Assembly: GCA_947484245.1 (NCBI GenBank)
Contig: CANKOT010000047.1
Coordinates: 1-16,509, forward strand
Direction: 5' to 3'
DNA: 16,509 nucleotides
Source of the DNA: Comamonadaceae bacterium
Lineage (GTDB): Bacteria; Pseudomonadota; Gammaproteobacteria; Burkholderiales; Burkholderiaceae
Shown: piece by piece, positions 7,774-16,509 of the stretch
How the letters are laid out: each line of letters starts with the position of its first letter
Position numbering within the stretch: the stretch's first letter is position 1
Position numbers and translations under genes: made by a program
The notes under the pieces: model-generated
Database searches by the model: none
Told to the model about the DNA's origin: nothing
What the model saw: only the letters and a program-made list of their open reading frames with translations

Positions 7774-7858
7774 GCCCGGGTGGTGAAATTGGTAGACGCA
7801 GGGGACTCAAAATCCCCCGCCGCAAGGCGTGCCGGTTCGATTCCGGCCTCGGGCACCA
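7774..7858 (+). tRNA. tRNA-Leu, anticodon CAA
   Basis: An 85-base class II tRNA including an encoded CCA end (7856-7858). The acceptor stem pairs GCCCGGG (7774-7780) with CTCGGGC (7848-7854), with one G-T wobble, and the discriminator is A7855, as expected for tRNA-Leu. The anticodon stem GGGGA/TCCCC encloses the loop CTCAAAA with anticodon CAA at 7808-7810, which reads the UUG codon. A long variable arm (about CGCCGCAAGGCG) and the T arm GCCGG-TTCGATT-CCGGC are present. It is followed after 36 bases by the start of a membrane-protein gene on the same strand. Confidence 0.97.
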
Positions 7859-7894
7859 TTGATTTGCAACAAATCGATTAAACTATTTTGCGAA

Positions 7895-8449
7895 ATGCTC
7901 ATTCCTTTAATTTTGCTACTTGCTGTGTTGTATCCTGCAACACACTTGCTGAACGGTTGGTTGTTTGAATTTGCCACCATCAACGATCAAATTTCGTTGA
8001 TCTATCTCCCTGCGTTTTTGCGCCTGTTCAATTTGCTGGTTTTGGGCCCTGCCTATGGCACGGTCACCACCATTTTGGGTGGCTTGTTGCTGACGACCCA
8101 GTTCAACCACCCCCTAAGTTTGAGTTTGCTTAACATTGCCTGCTCTAGCGCTGGCCCCTTGATTGCAGTGCTGTGTTTCAGAATTTATTTGAAACGACAG
8201 CCAGAAATCACCTCCCTGCACGACTTAGCGGGCCTGACACTTCTCTATTGCATTTCTAATTCTGTCATTCACCATATCACCTGGGTTCTGATTGAAGAAT
8301 CTCAAGCATTTGAGGTGACTAAAGTATTTTGGATGTTTTTAGGCGATCTGAATGGCGCTTTGCTTAGCGCTTACTTGATGAAAGCCATCCTTGATTACCT
8401 AGAGAAAAAAGGCATTCATTTTTCAGGCCCTTCACAGCCCAAAAAATGA
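7895..8449 (+). CDS. Polytopic membrane protein of unknown function
   Basis: A 184-residue, strongly hydrophobic protein with about five or six membrane helices: residues about 1-20 (MLIPLILLLAVLYPATHLL), 36-55, 57-72, 80-105, 112-132 and 145-168, ending in a basic cytoplasmic-looking tail (KKGIHFSGPSQPKK). The frame is open further upstream, but the earlier ATG at 7829 lies inside the T arm of the tRNA, so the ATG at 7895 is preferred because a membrane helix begins there at once. No Shine-Dalgarno sequence is visible before it. The segment IYLPAFLRLFNLLVLGPAYG recalls the helix pattern of MASE1-type sensor modules, but no signalling output domain follows; this is a weak inference. The gene is likely cotranscribed with the tRNA-Leu just upstream, and converges on the SDR gene with 21 bases between. 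Confidence 0.7.
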   Translation: MLIPLILLLAVLYPATHLLNGWLFEFATINDQISLIYLPAFLRLFNLLVLGPAYGTVTTILGGLLLTTQFNHPLSLSLLNIACSSAGPLIAVLCFRIYLKRQPEITSLHDLAGLTLLYCISNSVIHHITWVLIEESQAFEVTKVFWMFLGDLNGALLSAYLMKAILDYLEKKGIHFSGPSQPKK

Positions 8450-8460
8450 ACAATCTTCAT
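8441..8460 (-). terminator. Possible terminator of the SDR-family gene
   Basis: On the leftward strand the hairpin ATGAA-GATTG-TTCAT (8460-8446) begins 10 bases after the SDR stop codon and runs into six T residues (8446-8441). The stem is only five pairs and AT-rich, but hairpin plus T run in the convergent gap is the expected arrangement. It overlaps the last codons of the rightward membrane-protein gene. Confidence 0.35.
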
Positions 8461-8470
8461 GCAGAAATTT

Positions 8471-9421
8471 TCATGTGTCTGCTGAAGTTTTACAAAGGCC
8501 CTGCTGCAATCCCTGCTTGATGGTTGGGTAGTGCAATTGCACCCTTAGCTCTTTTTTAAGGCGAGAGTTGGTCAGGCGTCTAGATTCACTCATGAAGCTC
8601 AGTAGCATCAAGGGCAGTGTTTCTTGGGCTTGGCTTCGGGGCGCACGCGGTGGTCGTTTCAACCCCATGATGTCCGCAGCCAGATCAAAATAGTCCCCCA
8701 TTTTCATTTGACTGTCATCGCTCACATGAACGACACGCTGAGCTTTGCCTCGCCATAGCGCTGCCACACAAGCTCGGCCCAGATCATCCGAATGGATGTG
8801 GTTGGTGTACACATCGTCTGCGCTCAAAAGAACGGGCGTTCCCTTGAGCAGTCTTTCTCTTGGCGTGCCATTAGGGCGGTTGGGGGCGTAGATGCCAGGG
8901 ATTCTCAAAATACTGCTGCGAACACCAGTTCGACCCAAAAAACGAACCGAGTTTTCAGCATCAACCCGCCTGACCGCTCTTGGGGTGTGCGGCTTGACAG
9001 GCCGAGATTCAGAAACCCACTCGCCTTGGCAATCGCCATAGACACCGCTGGTGGAGCCATAAACTAGCGCTCGGGGCAATGACCTCTTCTTGAGTGCGCG
9101 CACCAAATTCAAGGTGCGCGAGTCTGTGGACCATTCGCCCACGCGGTCTGAGGGAGGAGGCGCTAAATGAAGTACCCGCGTCGCCCATCCCGACAATCGC
9201 TGCAAAGAGCTTGGATTGTCCAAATTACCCAGAATCGGCGTGATGCCTTGAGCCCTTAATCCGCTTGCTTTTTCAGGGCTAGAAGTGAAGGCCACGACCC
9301 TGGTTCGCCCCACCAACTGCTTGGCTGCGCGTTGACCCACATCACCACATCCGATGATCAGAACACGCTCTTTTCGAAAGCGGGCGGGCAAAGCGCCTAA
9401 AGGGGTTTGGTTTGAAGGCAA
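8471..9421 (-). CDS. Atypical SDR-family NAD(P)-binding protein (YeeZ-like)
   Basis: A Rossmann-fold protein of up to 316 residues related to extended or atypical short-chain dehydrogenase/reductases, nearest in feel to E. coli YeeZ. The dinucleotide site GCGDVG occupies residues 24-29, and YGSTSGVYGD (120-129) is the SDR active-site strand with Ser/Thr. The catalytic YxxxK is not present: by alignment to the following VDAEN, both positions are Arg (147 and 151), so classical oxidoreductase chemistry is doubtful. IHSDDLGRA (near residue 215) is the conserved epimerase-like helix. The frame opens only after a stop at 9442 and has no ATG near its N-terminus: the start is TTG at 9421 or TTG at 9391, the latter having an AGG four bases upstream. 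The substrate is unknown. It is divergent from the reductase gene with a 45-base gap, so the promoters must overlap. Confidence 0.8.
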   Translation of the reverse strand: MPSNQTPLGALPARFRKERVLIIGCGDVGQRAAKQLVGRTRVVAFTSSPEKASGLRAQGITPILGNLDNPSSLQRLSGWATRVLHLAPPPSDRVGEWSTDSRTLNLVRALKKRSLPRALVYGSTSGVYGDCQGEWVSESRPVKPHTPRAVRRVDAENSVRFLGRTGVRSSILRIPGIYAPNRPNGTPRERLLKGTPVLLSADDVYTNHIHSDDLGRACVAALWRGKAQRVVHVSDDSQMKMGDYFDLAADIMGLKRPPRAPRSQAQETLPLMLLSFMSESRRLTNSRLKKELRVQLHYPTIKQGLQQGLCKTSADT

Positions 9422-9466
9422 AATCGGGGTGTCGTGAAATTAAGACCCCCCTAGGATAACTAAAAC

Positions 9467-10513
9467 ATGAGCTTCCAAATTACCGTAGAGCCAAGTGGCC
9501 GTACTTTCAGTGCTGATAGCAGCGAAACTTTGCTGGCCGCAGGCATACGGCAAGGCATTGGCCTGCCCTACGGCTGCAAAGACGGCGCTTGCGGTTCATG
9601 CAAATGCAAAAAGATTTCTGGCACCGTGGTGCATGGCGAACATCAAACCAAAGCGCTAAGCGCTGAAGAAGAAGCCGCAGGCCTAATTTTGACTTGCTGC
9701 TCAAAAGCCCAAAGCGATTTGGTGCTGGAGTCTCGCCAAGTGACAGAAGCTGGCAGTTTTCCCATCAAAAAAATGCCAGTGCGCGTGGTGAGCTTAGAAA
9801 AGAAATCACACGATGTCATGTCCATCATCATGCAACTGCCGGCCACCGATGTGATGCAGTTTCATGCAGGCCAGTATGTCGAGTTTTTATTGCGCGATGG
9901 ATCGCGCCGCAGCTACAGCATGGCCAACGCGCCTCACACGCTAGATCTCGCTGCACCCAAAGTGGAATTGCACATTCGCCACATGCCTGGCGGCAAGTTC
10001 ACCGATGTGGTGTTCAGCACCATGAAGGAAAAAGACATCTTGCGCATAGAAGGTCCTTACGGCAGCTTCTATTTGCGTGAAGACTCCCAAGCGCCCATCA
10101 TCTTGTTGGCATCCGGTACAGGTTTTGCACCCATCAAAGCACTGATTGAACACATGCAACACAAAGGCATCACCAGACCTGCCACCTTGTATTGGGGCGG
10201 TCGCCGGCCTGACGATTTGTACATGAGCGATTGGGTTGAAGCGCAAGTCAAAAGAATGCCCAATCTCAGCTACGTACCCGTCGTATCTGACGCTTTGCCA
10301 GAGGATACATGGACAGGCAGAACGGGGTTTGTCCATCAGGCCGTCTTGCAAGATCACCCCAAGCTCAACGCCTTTCAGGTCTATGCTTGCGGCGCACCCA
10401 TTGTGGTGGACTCTGCACGCGCAGACTACTTGGGTCAGGCCGGCCTACCAGAAGACGCTTTCTTTGCCGATTCATTCACCACAGAAGCCGATAAGGCCAA
10501 GGAGTCAAACTGA
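9467..10513 (+). CDS. Ferredoxin-reductase-type flavoprotein with 2Fe-2S domain (AscD-like)
   Basis: A 348-residue electron-transfer protein carrying electrons from NAD(P)H through FAD to a plant-type [2Fe-2S] cluster. The N-terminal ferredoxin domain has cluster ligands Cys37, Cys42, Cys45 and Cys77 (GCKDGACGSC, then LTCC). The FAD-binding domain shows RRSYS (residues 147-151). The NAD(P) domain shows LASGTGFAP (214-222) and a C-terminal YACGAP. This order is that of proteins usually named CDP-6-deoxy-delta-3,4-glucoseen reductase (AscD/E3) in Burkholderiales, but no dideoxysugar genes are nearby, so a general oxygenase- or reductase-partner role is equally possible. AGGA lies ten bases before the ATG. 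The stop overlaps the next start (TGATG at 10511-10515), so this protein and the Bug-type binding protein are translationally coupled. Confidence 0.9.
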   Translation: MSFQITVEPSGRTFSADSSETLLAAGIRQGIGLPYGCKDGACGSCKCKKISGTVVHGEHQTKALSAEEEAAGLILTCCSKAQSDLVLESRQVTEAGSFPIKKMPVRVVSLEKKSHDVMSIIMQLPATDVMQFHAGQYVEFLLRDGSRRSYSMANAPHTLDLAAPKVELHIRHMPGGKFTDVVFSTMKEKDILRIEGPYGSFYLREDSQAPIILLASGTGFAPIKALIEHMQHKGITRPATLYWGGRRPDDLYMSDWVEAQVKRMPNLSYVPVVSDALPEDTWTGRTGFVHQAVLQDHPKLNAFQVYACGAPIVVDSARADYLGQAGLPEDAFFADSFTTEADKAKESN

Positions 10514-11508
10514 TGCGCAGTCTCTATTTCTTCACTAAGCGAGCATGGCTGCATGCTGCCATCGCCATGCTGACCTTCTCAAGCATCCACGCCGCCCAGG
10601 CACAGCCCTTAGACAAGCCCATTCGCTTGGTAGTGCCCTACGCGCCTGGCGGCCCCATTGATGTCACGGCCCGCGCGTTGGCAGAGCGCGTGAAAGACAG
10701 CTTAGGCGTTGTCATCATCGACAACAAACCAGGTGCCGGTGGCAACTTGGGTGTCGACATTGTGGCCAAAGCGCCTGCCGATGGTTACACCATTGGCATT
10801 GCCGCGGTGGCAACGCATGCCATCAATCCTTGGCTCTTTAGCAAGATACCCTTTAATGCGGCCACAGATTTCGCACCCATCACCCAAATGGTTCGGGTGC
10901 CCAATGTATTGGTCATGAACGCCGATACGGCGCAGCGTTTGAAAATCAACACTTTGAGCGACTTGATTGCCTATGGCAAAGCCAACCCAGGCAAGCTCAA
11001 TATTGGTTCGGGCGGCAATGGCAGCGCAGGTCATTTGGCAGCAGAAATGTTCAAGCGCGATGCGGGTCTCTATGCAGTTCACATTCCCTTTAACGGTGGA
11101 AACCCTGCTCAGCTTGCTTTGTTGTCAGGCCAAGTCGATTTCAACTTCGACAACTTGGCCACTGCTGCGCCAAATATCAAAGCAGGCAAACTCAAGGCGC
11201 TGGCAGTGACAACCGCACAACGGGCCAGTGCTTTGCCCGACATCCCAACCATGGCTGAAACGCTCAAAGGTTTTGAAGTGGACACGTGGTGGGGACTGGT
11301 TGCGCCTGCCAATACACCGCCGGCCATGGTGGCACGCTTGCATCAGGCATTTGCAGCAGCGCTTGCAGCACCCGAAACCAAAGCCCGTTTTGGCATGATG
11401 ATGGCCGAGCCTGTCAGCAGCACACCCGATCAGTTTGCCGCATTAATGAAACGGGAACTGACAAAGTACGAGCCCGTGGTGAAAGCCAGTGGTGCGAAAG
11501 TCGACTGA
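10513..11508 (+). CDS. Bug/TctC-family periplasmic solute-binding protein
   Basis: A 331-residue protein of the tripartite tricarboxylate receptor (Bug) family, which is greatly expanded in Burkholderiales; members bind small carboxylates, aromatic acids or amides in the periplasm. A signal peptide spans residues 1-30, with likely cleavage after HAAQA. Family hallmarks follow: PIRLVVPYAPGGPIDVTARA, VDNKPGAGG-like DNKPGAGGNLG, ADGYTIG, the SGGNGSAGHLAAEMFK region and PTMAETLKGFEVDTWWG. Start: GGAG at 10501-10504, eight bases before the ATG, inside the end of the preceding reductase gene (TGATG overlap). No TctA/TctB membrane partners are present, as is common for orphan Bug proteins. The ligand is unknown. 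Coupling to a cytoplasmic reductase hints that the bound compound may be a substrate for a redox pathway, which is inference. It converges on rarA with 13 bases between and no clear terminator. Confidence 0.93.
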   Translation: MRSLYFFTKRAWLHAAIAMLTFSSIHAAQAQPLDKPIRLVVPYAPGGPIDVTARALAERVKDSLGVVIIDNKPGAGGNLGVDIVAKAPADGYTIGIAAVATHAINPWLFSKIPFNAATDFAPITQMVRVPNVLVMNADTAQRLKINTLSDLIAYGKANPGKLNIGSGGNGSAGHLAAEMFKRDAGLYAVHIPFNGGNPAQLALLSGQVDFNFDNLATAAPNIKAGKLKALAVTTAQRASALPDIPTMAETLKGFEVDTWWGLVAPANTPPAMVARLHQAFAAALAAPETKARFGMMMAEPVSSTPDQFAALMKRELTKYEPVVKASGAKVD

Positions 11509-11521
11509 CGCAAGGCTTGCC

Positions 11522-12826
11522 CTATTTGTTGGCTGCTTTTGATTGATTCAATGCGTGCAAGCTTGCCATTTTTTCTGCAATTTTCAGCTCTAAACCTCGA
11601 TTGACGGGGCGATAAAAACCTGGCGCTGGCATGCCCTCAGGCAAATAATTTTCGCCTGCTGCAAAACCACCCTCTTCGTCATGGGCGTAGCGATAGTCTT
11701 TGCCGTAATCCAAGGTCTTCATGAGTTGAGTCGGTGCATTGCGCAAGTGCATGGGCACAGGGCGTGTGCCCTCTTTCTTGATCAATGCTTTGGCTTCTTT
11801 GAAAGCTTTGTAGACCGCATTGGATTTGGCCGCTACAGCCAAATAAATGACGCACTCTGCCAAAGCCAACTCACCTTCCGGACTGCCCAAGCGTTCATAA
11901 ACCTCTGCCGCATCCAATGCCAAACGCAGCGCGCGGGGATCGGCCAAGCCAATGTCTTCGGCCGCCATGCGAATCAAGCGCCGGGCCATGTACCGAGGAT
12001 CGGCACCGCCGTCCAACATGCGCGTGAACCAGTACAAAGCGGCATCAGGGTCTGAGCCCCTGACCGATTTGTGCAGCGCACTGATGGAGTCATAGAACTG
12101 CTCGCCGCCTTTGTCGTAGCGACGCATGCGTTCACCCAACACCTTCAAGAGCCAGGCATCTGAGATCTCTGCGAGCTTCTCACGTTGAGCGGCTACCGAC
12201 AAGGTTTCAAGCGTATTGAGCAAGCGTCGGGCATCGCCATCGGCATACGCAATGAGCCGATTCTCTGCTTCGGCTTCCAACTGAGGCATCGCGCCGATGG
12301 CTTGTGCACGCTGCACAATTTGTTTCAAGTCATTCTCATTGAGCGCTTGCAGAACATAAACAGCCGCCCTAGAAAGCAAGGCTGAGTTCACCTCAAAGGA
12401 AGGGTTCTCGGTGGTGGCACCAATGAAAGTGAACAAGCCACTTTCAACATGCGGCAAAAATGCGTCTTGTTGACTTTTGTTAAAGCGATGCACCTCATCG
12501 ACAAACACAATGGTTCTTTGAGGTTGCAAACCATTTAAAGCCGCTTCTGCTTTTTCAACCGCTTCTCGAATGTCTTTCACGCCGCCCAGCACTGCACTGA
12601 TGCTGATGAATTGCGCGTCAAATGCATCGGCCATGAGCCGTGCAATGGTTGTTTTACCAACCCCTGGCGGGCCCCACAAAATACAACTGTGCGGCAATCC
12701 AGACTCAAATGCCAATCTGAGCGCCAAGCCCTCACCAATGAGATGTTGCTGGCCAATCACTTCACCCAAGTGGCGTGGTCGCAATCGCTCTGCTAGGGGT
12801 TGCTTCAAATGAACACTGGCGCTCAT
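11522..12826 (-). CDS. rarA: Replication-associated recombination protein A (MgsA/RarA AAA+ ATPase)
   Basis: A 434-residue clamp-loader-like AAA+ ATPase that acts at stalled replication forks; the eukaryotic relatives are Mgs1/WRNIP1. Residues 14-27 ([14 protein letters not shown]) are the family N-terminal signature. Walker A is GPPGVGKTT (52-60), Walker B ends in VFVDEVHRF with Asp110-Glu111, and the sensor-1 region reads [20 protein letters not shown]. The C-terminal part contains the tetramerisation and lid region ([19 protein letters not shown], and the NAPTQLMK and YGKDYRYAH stretch) conserved in RarA. Its ATG overlaps the lolA stop as ATGA (12826-12823), so it is the third gene of the ftsK-lolA-rarA unit. 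The length is typical and no key residue is missing. Certainty is high. Confidence 0.96.
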   Translation of the reverse strand: MSASVHLKQPLAERLRPRHLGEVIGQQHLIGEGLALRLAFESGLPHSCILWGPPGVGKTTIARLMADAFDAQFISISAVLGGVKDIREAVEKAEAALNGLQPQRTIVFVDEVHRFNKSQQDAFLPHVESGLFTFIGATTENPSFEVNSALLSRAAVYVLQALNENDLKQIVQRAQAIGAMPQLEAEAENRLIAYADGDARRLLNTLETLSVAAQREKLAEISDAWLLKVLGERMRRYDKGGEQFYDSISALHKSVRGSDPDAALYWFTRMLDGGADPRYMARRLIRMAAEDIGLADPRALRLALDAAEVYERLGSPEGELALAECVIYLAVAAKSNAVYKAFKEAKALIKKEGTRPVPMHLRNAPTQLMKTLDYGKDYRYAHDEEGGFAAGENYLPEGMPAPGFYRPVNRGLELKIAEKMASLHALNQSKAANK

Positions 12827-13503
12827 GGCCGAATGACCTGTGCACCTGCAGGCACTTTGAATTGGAAAGTTTCAGCTGCCAATTTCACGTTGGCTTCAAA
12901 ATTCTGAAAGTGCAAGCGGGACGTTTGGCCCAGGCCATCCACAATTTCCAAGGCTGACAAAGCTGGTATGTTTTGGTTTGAAGCTTGCGCAGCTTTCAAA
13001 CCTACACGGATCATTTGAATGGCCCCGTCTGCTTGCTTGGGCGTCGCTTTGACCCACTGCAAGCCTTCTGAGTCAAGCTCTGCAGTCAAATGGAATTCGG
13101 CCTGGAGCGCTTTCAAATCGCCAGAAGATGCAATCAAAGCAGCAGGCGTCTGGCCAAGCAACTGACTTTGCTTGCGCACGGTGACTTGGTTCAAGTCGGC
13201 GTCATAAAGCCAAAGCGATTGACCATCCGAGACCATGGTTTGGACAAATGGTTTTTGATAAGCAAAGCGAAACTGCTGAGGCTTTTGAAACTCAAACGTG
13301 CCTGAGGAAGTCTTTCGACGCGGTGCTTGATCGACTTTGGCAGGCGACGTCACCACCTGCGTGAATTGAGCACGCCCACTGTTGGAGAGTTGAAGAAATT
13401 GTCGCAACGACTCTAAGGCATCAGCGCTTGATTGTGCGAATGCAAAAGGCGCAAGTCCCAGCCATGCCAAGAGAATCCAAAGAAATTGAAACTTGAGTTT
13501 CAT
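12823..13503 (-). CDS. lolA: Outer-membrane lipoprotein carrier protein
   Basis: Periplasmic chaperone that accepts lipoproteins from the inner-membrane LolCDE transporter and hands them to LolB in the outer membrane. The protein has 226 residues: a signal peptide (1-23, with cleavage after FAFA), then the half-barrel fold with GRAQFTQVV, SSGTFEFQKPQQFRFAYQKPF, a SDGQSLWLYDADLNQV segment and a C-terminal region with LEIVDGLGQTSRLHFQNF that is recognisably LolA. No lipobox cysteine follows the signal peptide, as expected for soluble LolA. No Shine-Dalgarno sequence is visible; the start follows the ftsK stop by 28 bases, with a small dyad TTGCA-TT-TGCAA just before the ATG. Translational coupling to ftsK is therefore likely, and the lolA stop overlaps the rarA start. 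Confidence 0.95.
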   Translation of the reverse strand: MKLKFQFLWILLAWLGLAPFAFAQSSADALESLRQFLQLSNSGRAQFTQVVTSPAKVDQAPRRKTSSGTFEFQKPQQFRFAYQKPFVQTMVSDGQSLWLYDADLNQVTVRKQSQLLGQTPAALIASSGDLKALQAEFHLTAELDSEGLQWVKATPKQADGAIQMIRVGLKAAQASNQNIPALSALEIVDGLGQTSRLHFQNFEANVKLAAETFQFKVPAGAQVIRP

Positions 13504-13531
13504 TTTGCAAATGCAATGGATATTGGAAAGC

Positions 13532-15958
13532 TTATTCGGTGCGCGCAGGCACCAAAATTTCGCGCTGGCCGCTGCTGCTCATGGCGCTGACCAATCCTGC
13601 CTTTTCCATCTCTTCAACCAAACGTGCAGCTCGGTTGTAGCCAATCTTCAAATGGCGCTGCACCAAAGAAATACTGGCCTTGCGATTTTTCAAAACCACC
13701 TCGACAGCTTGATCGTACATGGGATCTTTTTCTGCATCACTGCTGTCGCCGTAGCCTGTGTCTTCGCCATCGGTGGTACCCCCTTCAAGCACGCCTTCAA
13801 TGTAATCTGGCGCACCTTGAGTTTTCAAATAACTGACCACTCGGTGAACTTCTTCGTCGCTCACGAAGGCGCCATGCACTCGAATAGGGTAGCCTGTGCC
13901 TGAGGGCATGTAGAGCATATCGCCCATACCCAATAAAGCTTCAGCACCCATTTGGTCAAGGATGGTTCGGCTGTCAATCTTGCTTGAAACTTGGAATGCA
14001 ATTCGTGTTGGAATATTGGCCTTGATCAAGCCGGTGATCACGTCCACGCTGGGACGCTGGGTGGCTAGGATCAAGTGAATGCCAGCGGCACGCGCCTTTT
14101 GCGCCAAGCGCGCAATGAGCTCTTCAATCTTTTTGCCCACCACCATCATCAAGTCGGCCAACTCATCGATCACCACCACGATGTGCGGCAAGCGCTTAAG
14201 TGGCTCGGGATCGTCGGGGGTGAGGCTGAAGGGATTCAAGATGAACTCTTCGCGCTCAGTGGCATCGTCTATTTTGGTGTTGTAGCCCGCCAAATTGCGA
14301 ACGCCCATTTTGCTCATCAACTTGTAACGGCGCTCCATTTCGCCCACACACCAGTTAAGGCCGTGTGCAGCTTGTCGCATGTCGGTGACGACTGGCGCCA
14401 GCAAGTGTGGAATGCCTTCATAGACCGACATCTCCAACATCTTGGGGTCAATCATGAGCAAGCGCACATCACGCGCTTCGGCTTTGTAAAGCAAAGACAA
14501 AATCATGGCGTTGATACCCACCGATTTGCCTGAACCCGTGGTACCTGCCACCAACACGTGAGGCATCTTGGCCAAATCGGCCACCACAGGGTTGCCCACA
14601 ATGTCTTTGCCAAGGCCCATGGTGAGCATGGACTTGGCTTCGTTGTAAACCTGCGAGCCCAGAATTTCGCTCAGCTTGATGGACTGGCGTTTGGCATTGG
14701 GCAGTTCCAAAGCCATGTAGTTTTTGCCAGGAATGGTTTCCACCACCCGAATGGAAATGAGACTGAGCGATCTTGCCAAGTCTTTGGCCAAGTTGACTAC
14801 TTGCGAGCCCTTCACGCCCGTGGCAGGTTCAATTTCATAACGGGTAATGACAGGGCCAGGTGCAGCGGCCACCACGCGCACTTCAACGCCAAAATCTTTC
14901 AGACGTTTTTCAATCATGCGGCTGGTCATTTCCAGCGTTTCGGGTGCAACGCCCTCTTGACGCAGGGTTAGGCTGTCAAGCAAATCGACTTGAGGCAATT
15001 TGCTATCTGGCAACTCATTGAACAAGGGTTTCTGGCGCTCTTTGACCACACGTTCACTGCGCGGCACTGCTGTCACGGTAGGCTCAATGATCATGGGCGC
15101 AACAGGTTCAGCAAATACGGGCGCAGACACGCCAGCCGCTGCAAACAAAGGCTTCTCTTCAAATTCATTTCCGAAGGGATGCAGTTGAGGCTCAACAGGC
15201 AATTTAGATTGGAGTTGTTCGCGCTCGCGCAGTGCTTGTTGGCCCATGGCCAAGTCTTCTTCCATCTCGCGCTTGACCTGACGAGATTGCATCAAGCCAT
15301 CGATCTTGGCGCCCAATGATTCACATAGTTGCCCCCAAGAAAAACCAAAGGCCCAGCCCATTCCGAGAGCAACACACACAATTTCAATCAGGCTTGAGCC
15401 ATTGAAACCCAACCACTTCAAAGAAAAATTCCCAACGGCATAACCCAATGCACCACCACTGGTACCGGGTAAGATGGCGTCCCAGCGAGTCAGCCGCGCC
15501 CATTCAAGGGCACTGCTAGATGACATAAGCACCATCAAGCCTACCCAAAATATCAGTCGGGTTTTCCAATTGGACTCTGATTCTCTGAAGGAAGCGCTTT
15601 GAGCGGACTCGTTAGTGCGCAACCAATTTGCCCACGCATTGAGCCAAAAACGACCCAGAATGGCCACCAACCACCACGCTGAGTAGCCAAAGCAAAAGTA
15701 CATGCCGTCGGCCAACCAAGCGCCCACCAGACCCATCCAGTTGCGTACAGGGCCACCCAAGCCAGAACCCGACCAAGACGCGTCTTTGGGGCTGAAACTG
15801 AACATCGACAAGACCAGCAACAACAAGGCAGCAGCCCCCAAGAAAAGAACAATTTCTTGGGTAAAGCGCATCAACCCAATGCCCCCTTTTAACTCGCTGT
15901 TGGAGTCTGATTCAGGGCCACCGGTTGGGTTGGTGAGGGTGCGAAGTGAGTACGTCAT
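13532..15958 (-). CDS. ftsK: DNA translocase FtsK
   Basis: An 808-residue septum-located DNA pump that clears the chromosome terminus during division and activates XerCD recombination at dif. The N-terminus has several membrane helices (about residues 34-56, 84-107, 134-155 and 168-210), followed by a short linker; the long Pro/Gln-rich linker of E. coli FtsK is missing, making this the compact form. The motor domain has Walker A GTTGSGKS (472-479, Lys478) and Walker [10 protein letters not shown] (Asp598-Glu599). The last 65 or so residues form the winged-helix gamma domain that reads KOPS sites ([11 protein letters not shown]... [21 protein letters not shown]). The ATG at 15958 is preferred over Met30 (15871), which also has an AGGGGG ten bases upstream. 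A TAG lies two codons upstream, so no longer protein is possible. The ribosome binding site is unusual (separate entry). First gene of the ftsK-lolA-rarA unit, divergent from trxB. Confidence 0.97.
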   Translation of the reverse strand: MTYSLRTLTNPTGGPESDSNSELKGGIGLMRFTQEIVLFLGAAALLLLVLSMFSFSPKDASWSGSGLGGPVRNWMGLVGAWLADGMYFCFGYSAWWLVAILGRFWLNAWANWLRTNESAQSASFRESESNWKTRLIFWVGLMVLMSSSSALEWARLTRWDAILPGTSGGALGYAVGNFSLKWLGFNGSSLIEIVCVALGMGWAFGFSWGQLCESLGAKIDGLMQSRQVKREMEEDLAMGQQALREREQLQSKLPVEPQLHPFGNEFEEKPLFAAAGVSAPVFAEPVAPMIIEPTVTAVPRSERVVKERQKPLFNELPDSKLPQVDLLDSLTLRQEGVAPETLEMTSRMIEKRLKDFGVEVRVVAAAPGPVITRYEIEPATGVKGSQVVNLAKDLARSLSLISIRVVETIPGKNYMALELPNAKRQSIKLSEILGSQVYNEAKSMLTMGLGKDIVGNPVVADLAKMPHVLVAGTTGSGKSVGINAMILSLLYKAEARDVRLLMIDPKMLEMSVYEGIPHLLAPVVTDMRQAAHGLNWCVGEMERRYKLMSKMGVRNLAGYNTKIDDATEREEFILNPFSLTPDDPEPLKRLPHIVVVIDELADLMMVVGKKIEELIARLAQKARAAGIHLILATQRPSVDVITGLIKANIPTRIAFQVSSKIDSRTILDQMGAEALLGMGDMLYMPSGTGYPIRVHGAFVSDEEVHRVVSYLKTQGAPDYIEGVLEGGTTDGEDTGYGDSSDAEKDPMYDQAVEVVLKNRKASISLVQRHLKIGYNRAARLVEEMEKAGLVSAMSSSGQREILVPARTE

Positions 15959-16509
<551 letters not shown>

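Noticed and set aside
7829..7894. Upstream extension of the membrane-protein frame to an ATG at 7829
   Set aside because: That ATG lies inside the tRNA-Leu T arm, and the extra residues are encoded by tRNA sequence; the hydrophobic protein starts naturally at 7895.
9467..10513. Role in dideoxysugar (ascarylose) synthesis for the AscD-like reductase
   Set aside because: No other sugar-nucleotide genes flank it except galU seven kilobases away; the name is inherited from a broad family.
14075..14533. Rightward open frame opposite ftsK
   Set aside because: Antisense shadow of the conserved FtsK motor domain, His- and Gln-rich, with no family resemblance.

Overview
The window looks like a chromosomal stretch of a betaproteobacterium in the order Burkholderiales, probably a Comamonadaceae member (Limnohabitans/Rhodoferax-like). 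This rests on a Bug/TctC-type binding protein, the order ftsK-lolA-rarA with trxB divergent, and close similarity of ValS, GalU and CysM to proteobacterial housekeeping proteins. Placement is by recognition only; no search was run. No transposase, integrase, phage gene, CRISPR array or antibiotic-resistance gene is visible.

Layout: (1) 1-2940, rightward: the 3' two thirds of valS, then galU. (2) 2942-4648, leftward: a tight sulfur-related operon, cysM - Nudix hydrolase (ATGA overlap) - tusA-like, converging on galU. (3) 4781-5425, rightward: an uncharacterised membrane-anchored protein with a DUF1330-like core. (4) 5677-7440, leftward: a Kef-type cation:proton antiporter broken by two single-base indels, both in homopolymers and of opposite sign. 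(5) 7528-8449, rightward: a 61-residue one-pass membrane protein, tRNA-Leu(CAA), and a polytopic membrane protein starting 36 nt after the tRNA. (6) 8471-9421, leftward: an atypical SDR-fold NAD(P)-binding protein. (7) 9467-11508, rightward: a ferredoxin-reductase-type flavoprotein translationally coupled to a Bug-type periplasmic binding protein. (8) 15958-11522, leftward: ftsK, lolA, rarA. (9) 16064-end, rightward: the 5' part of trxB.

Most of the window is housekeeping: tRNA charging, UDP-glucose synthesis, cysteine synthesis and sulfur transfer, chromosome translocation, lipoprotein transport, fork maintenance and thiol redox. No unmistakable new multi-gene system is present. Points that deserve a second look are a perfect Shine-Dalgarno sequence separated from the ftsK start codon by a predicted hairpin that would bring the two together, the paired homopolymer indels in the kef gene, an in-frame 26-codon tail beyond the stop of the 4781-5425 gene, and three small or uncharacterised membrane proteins.
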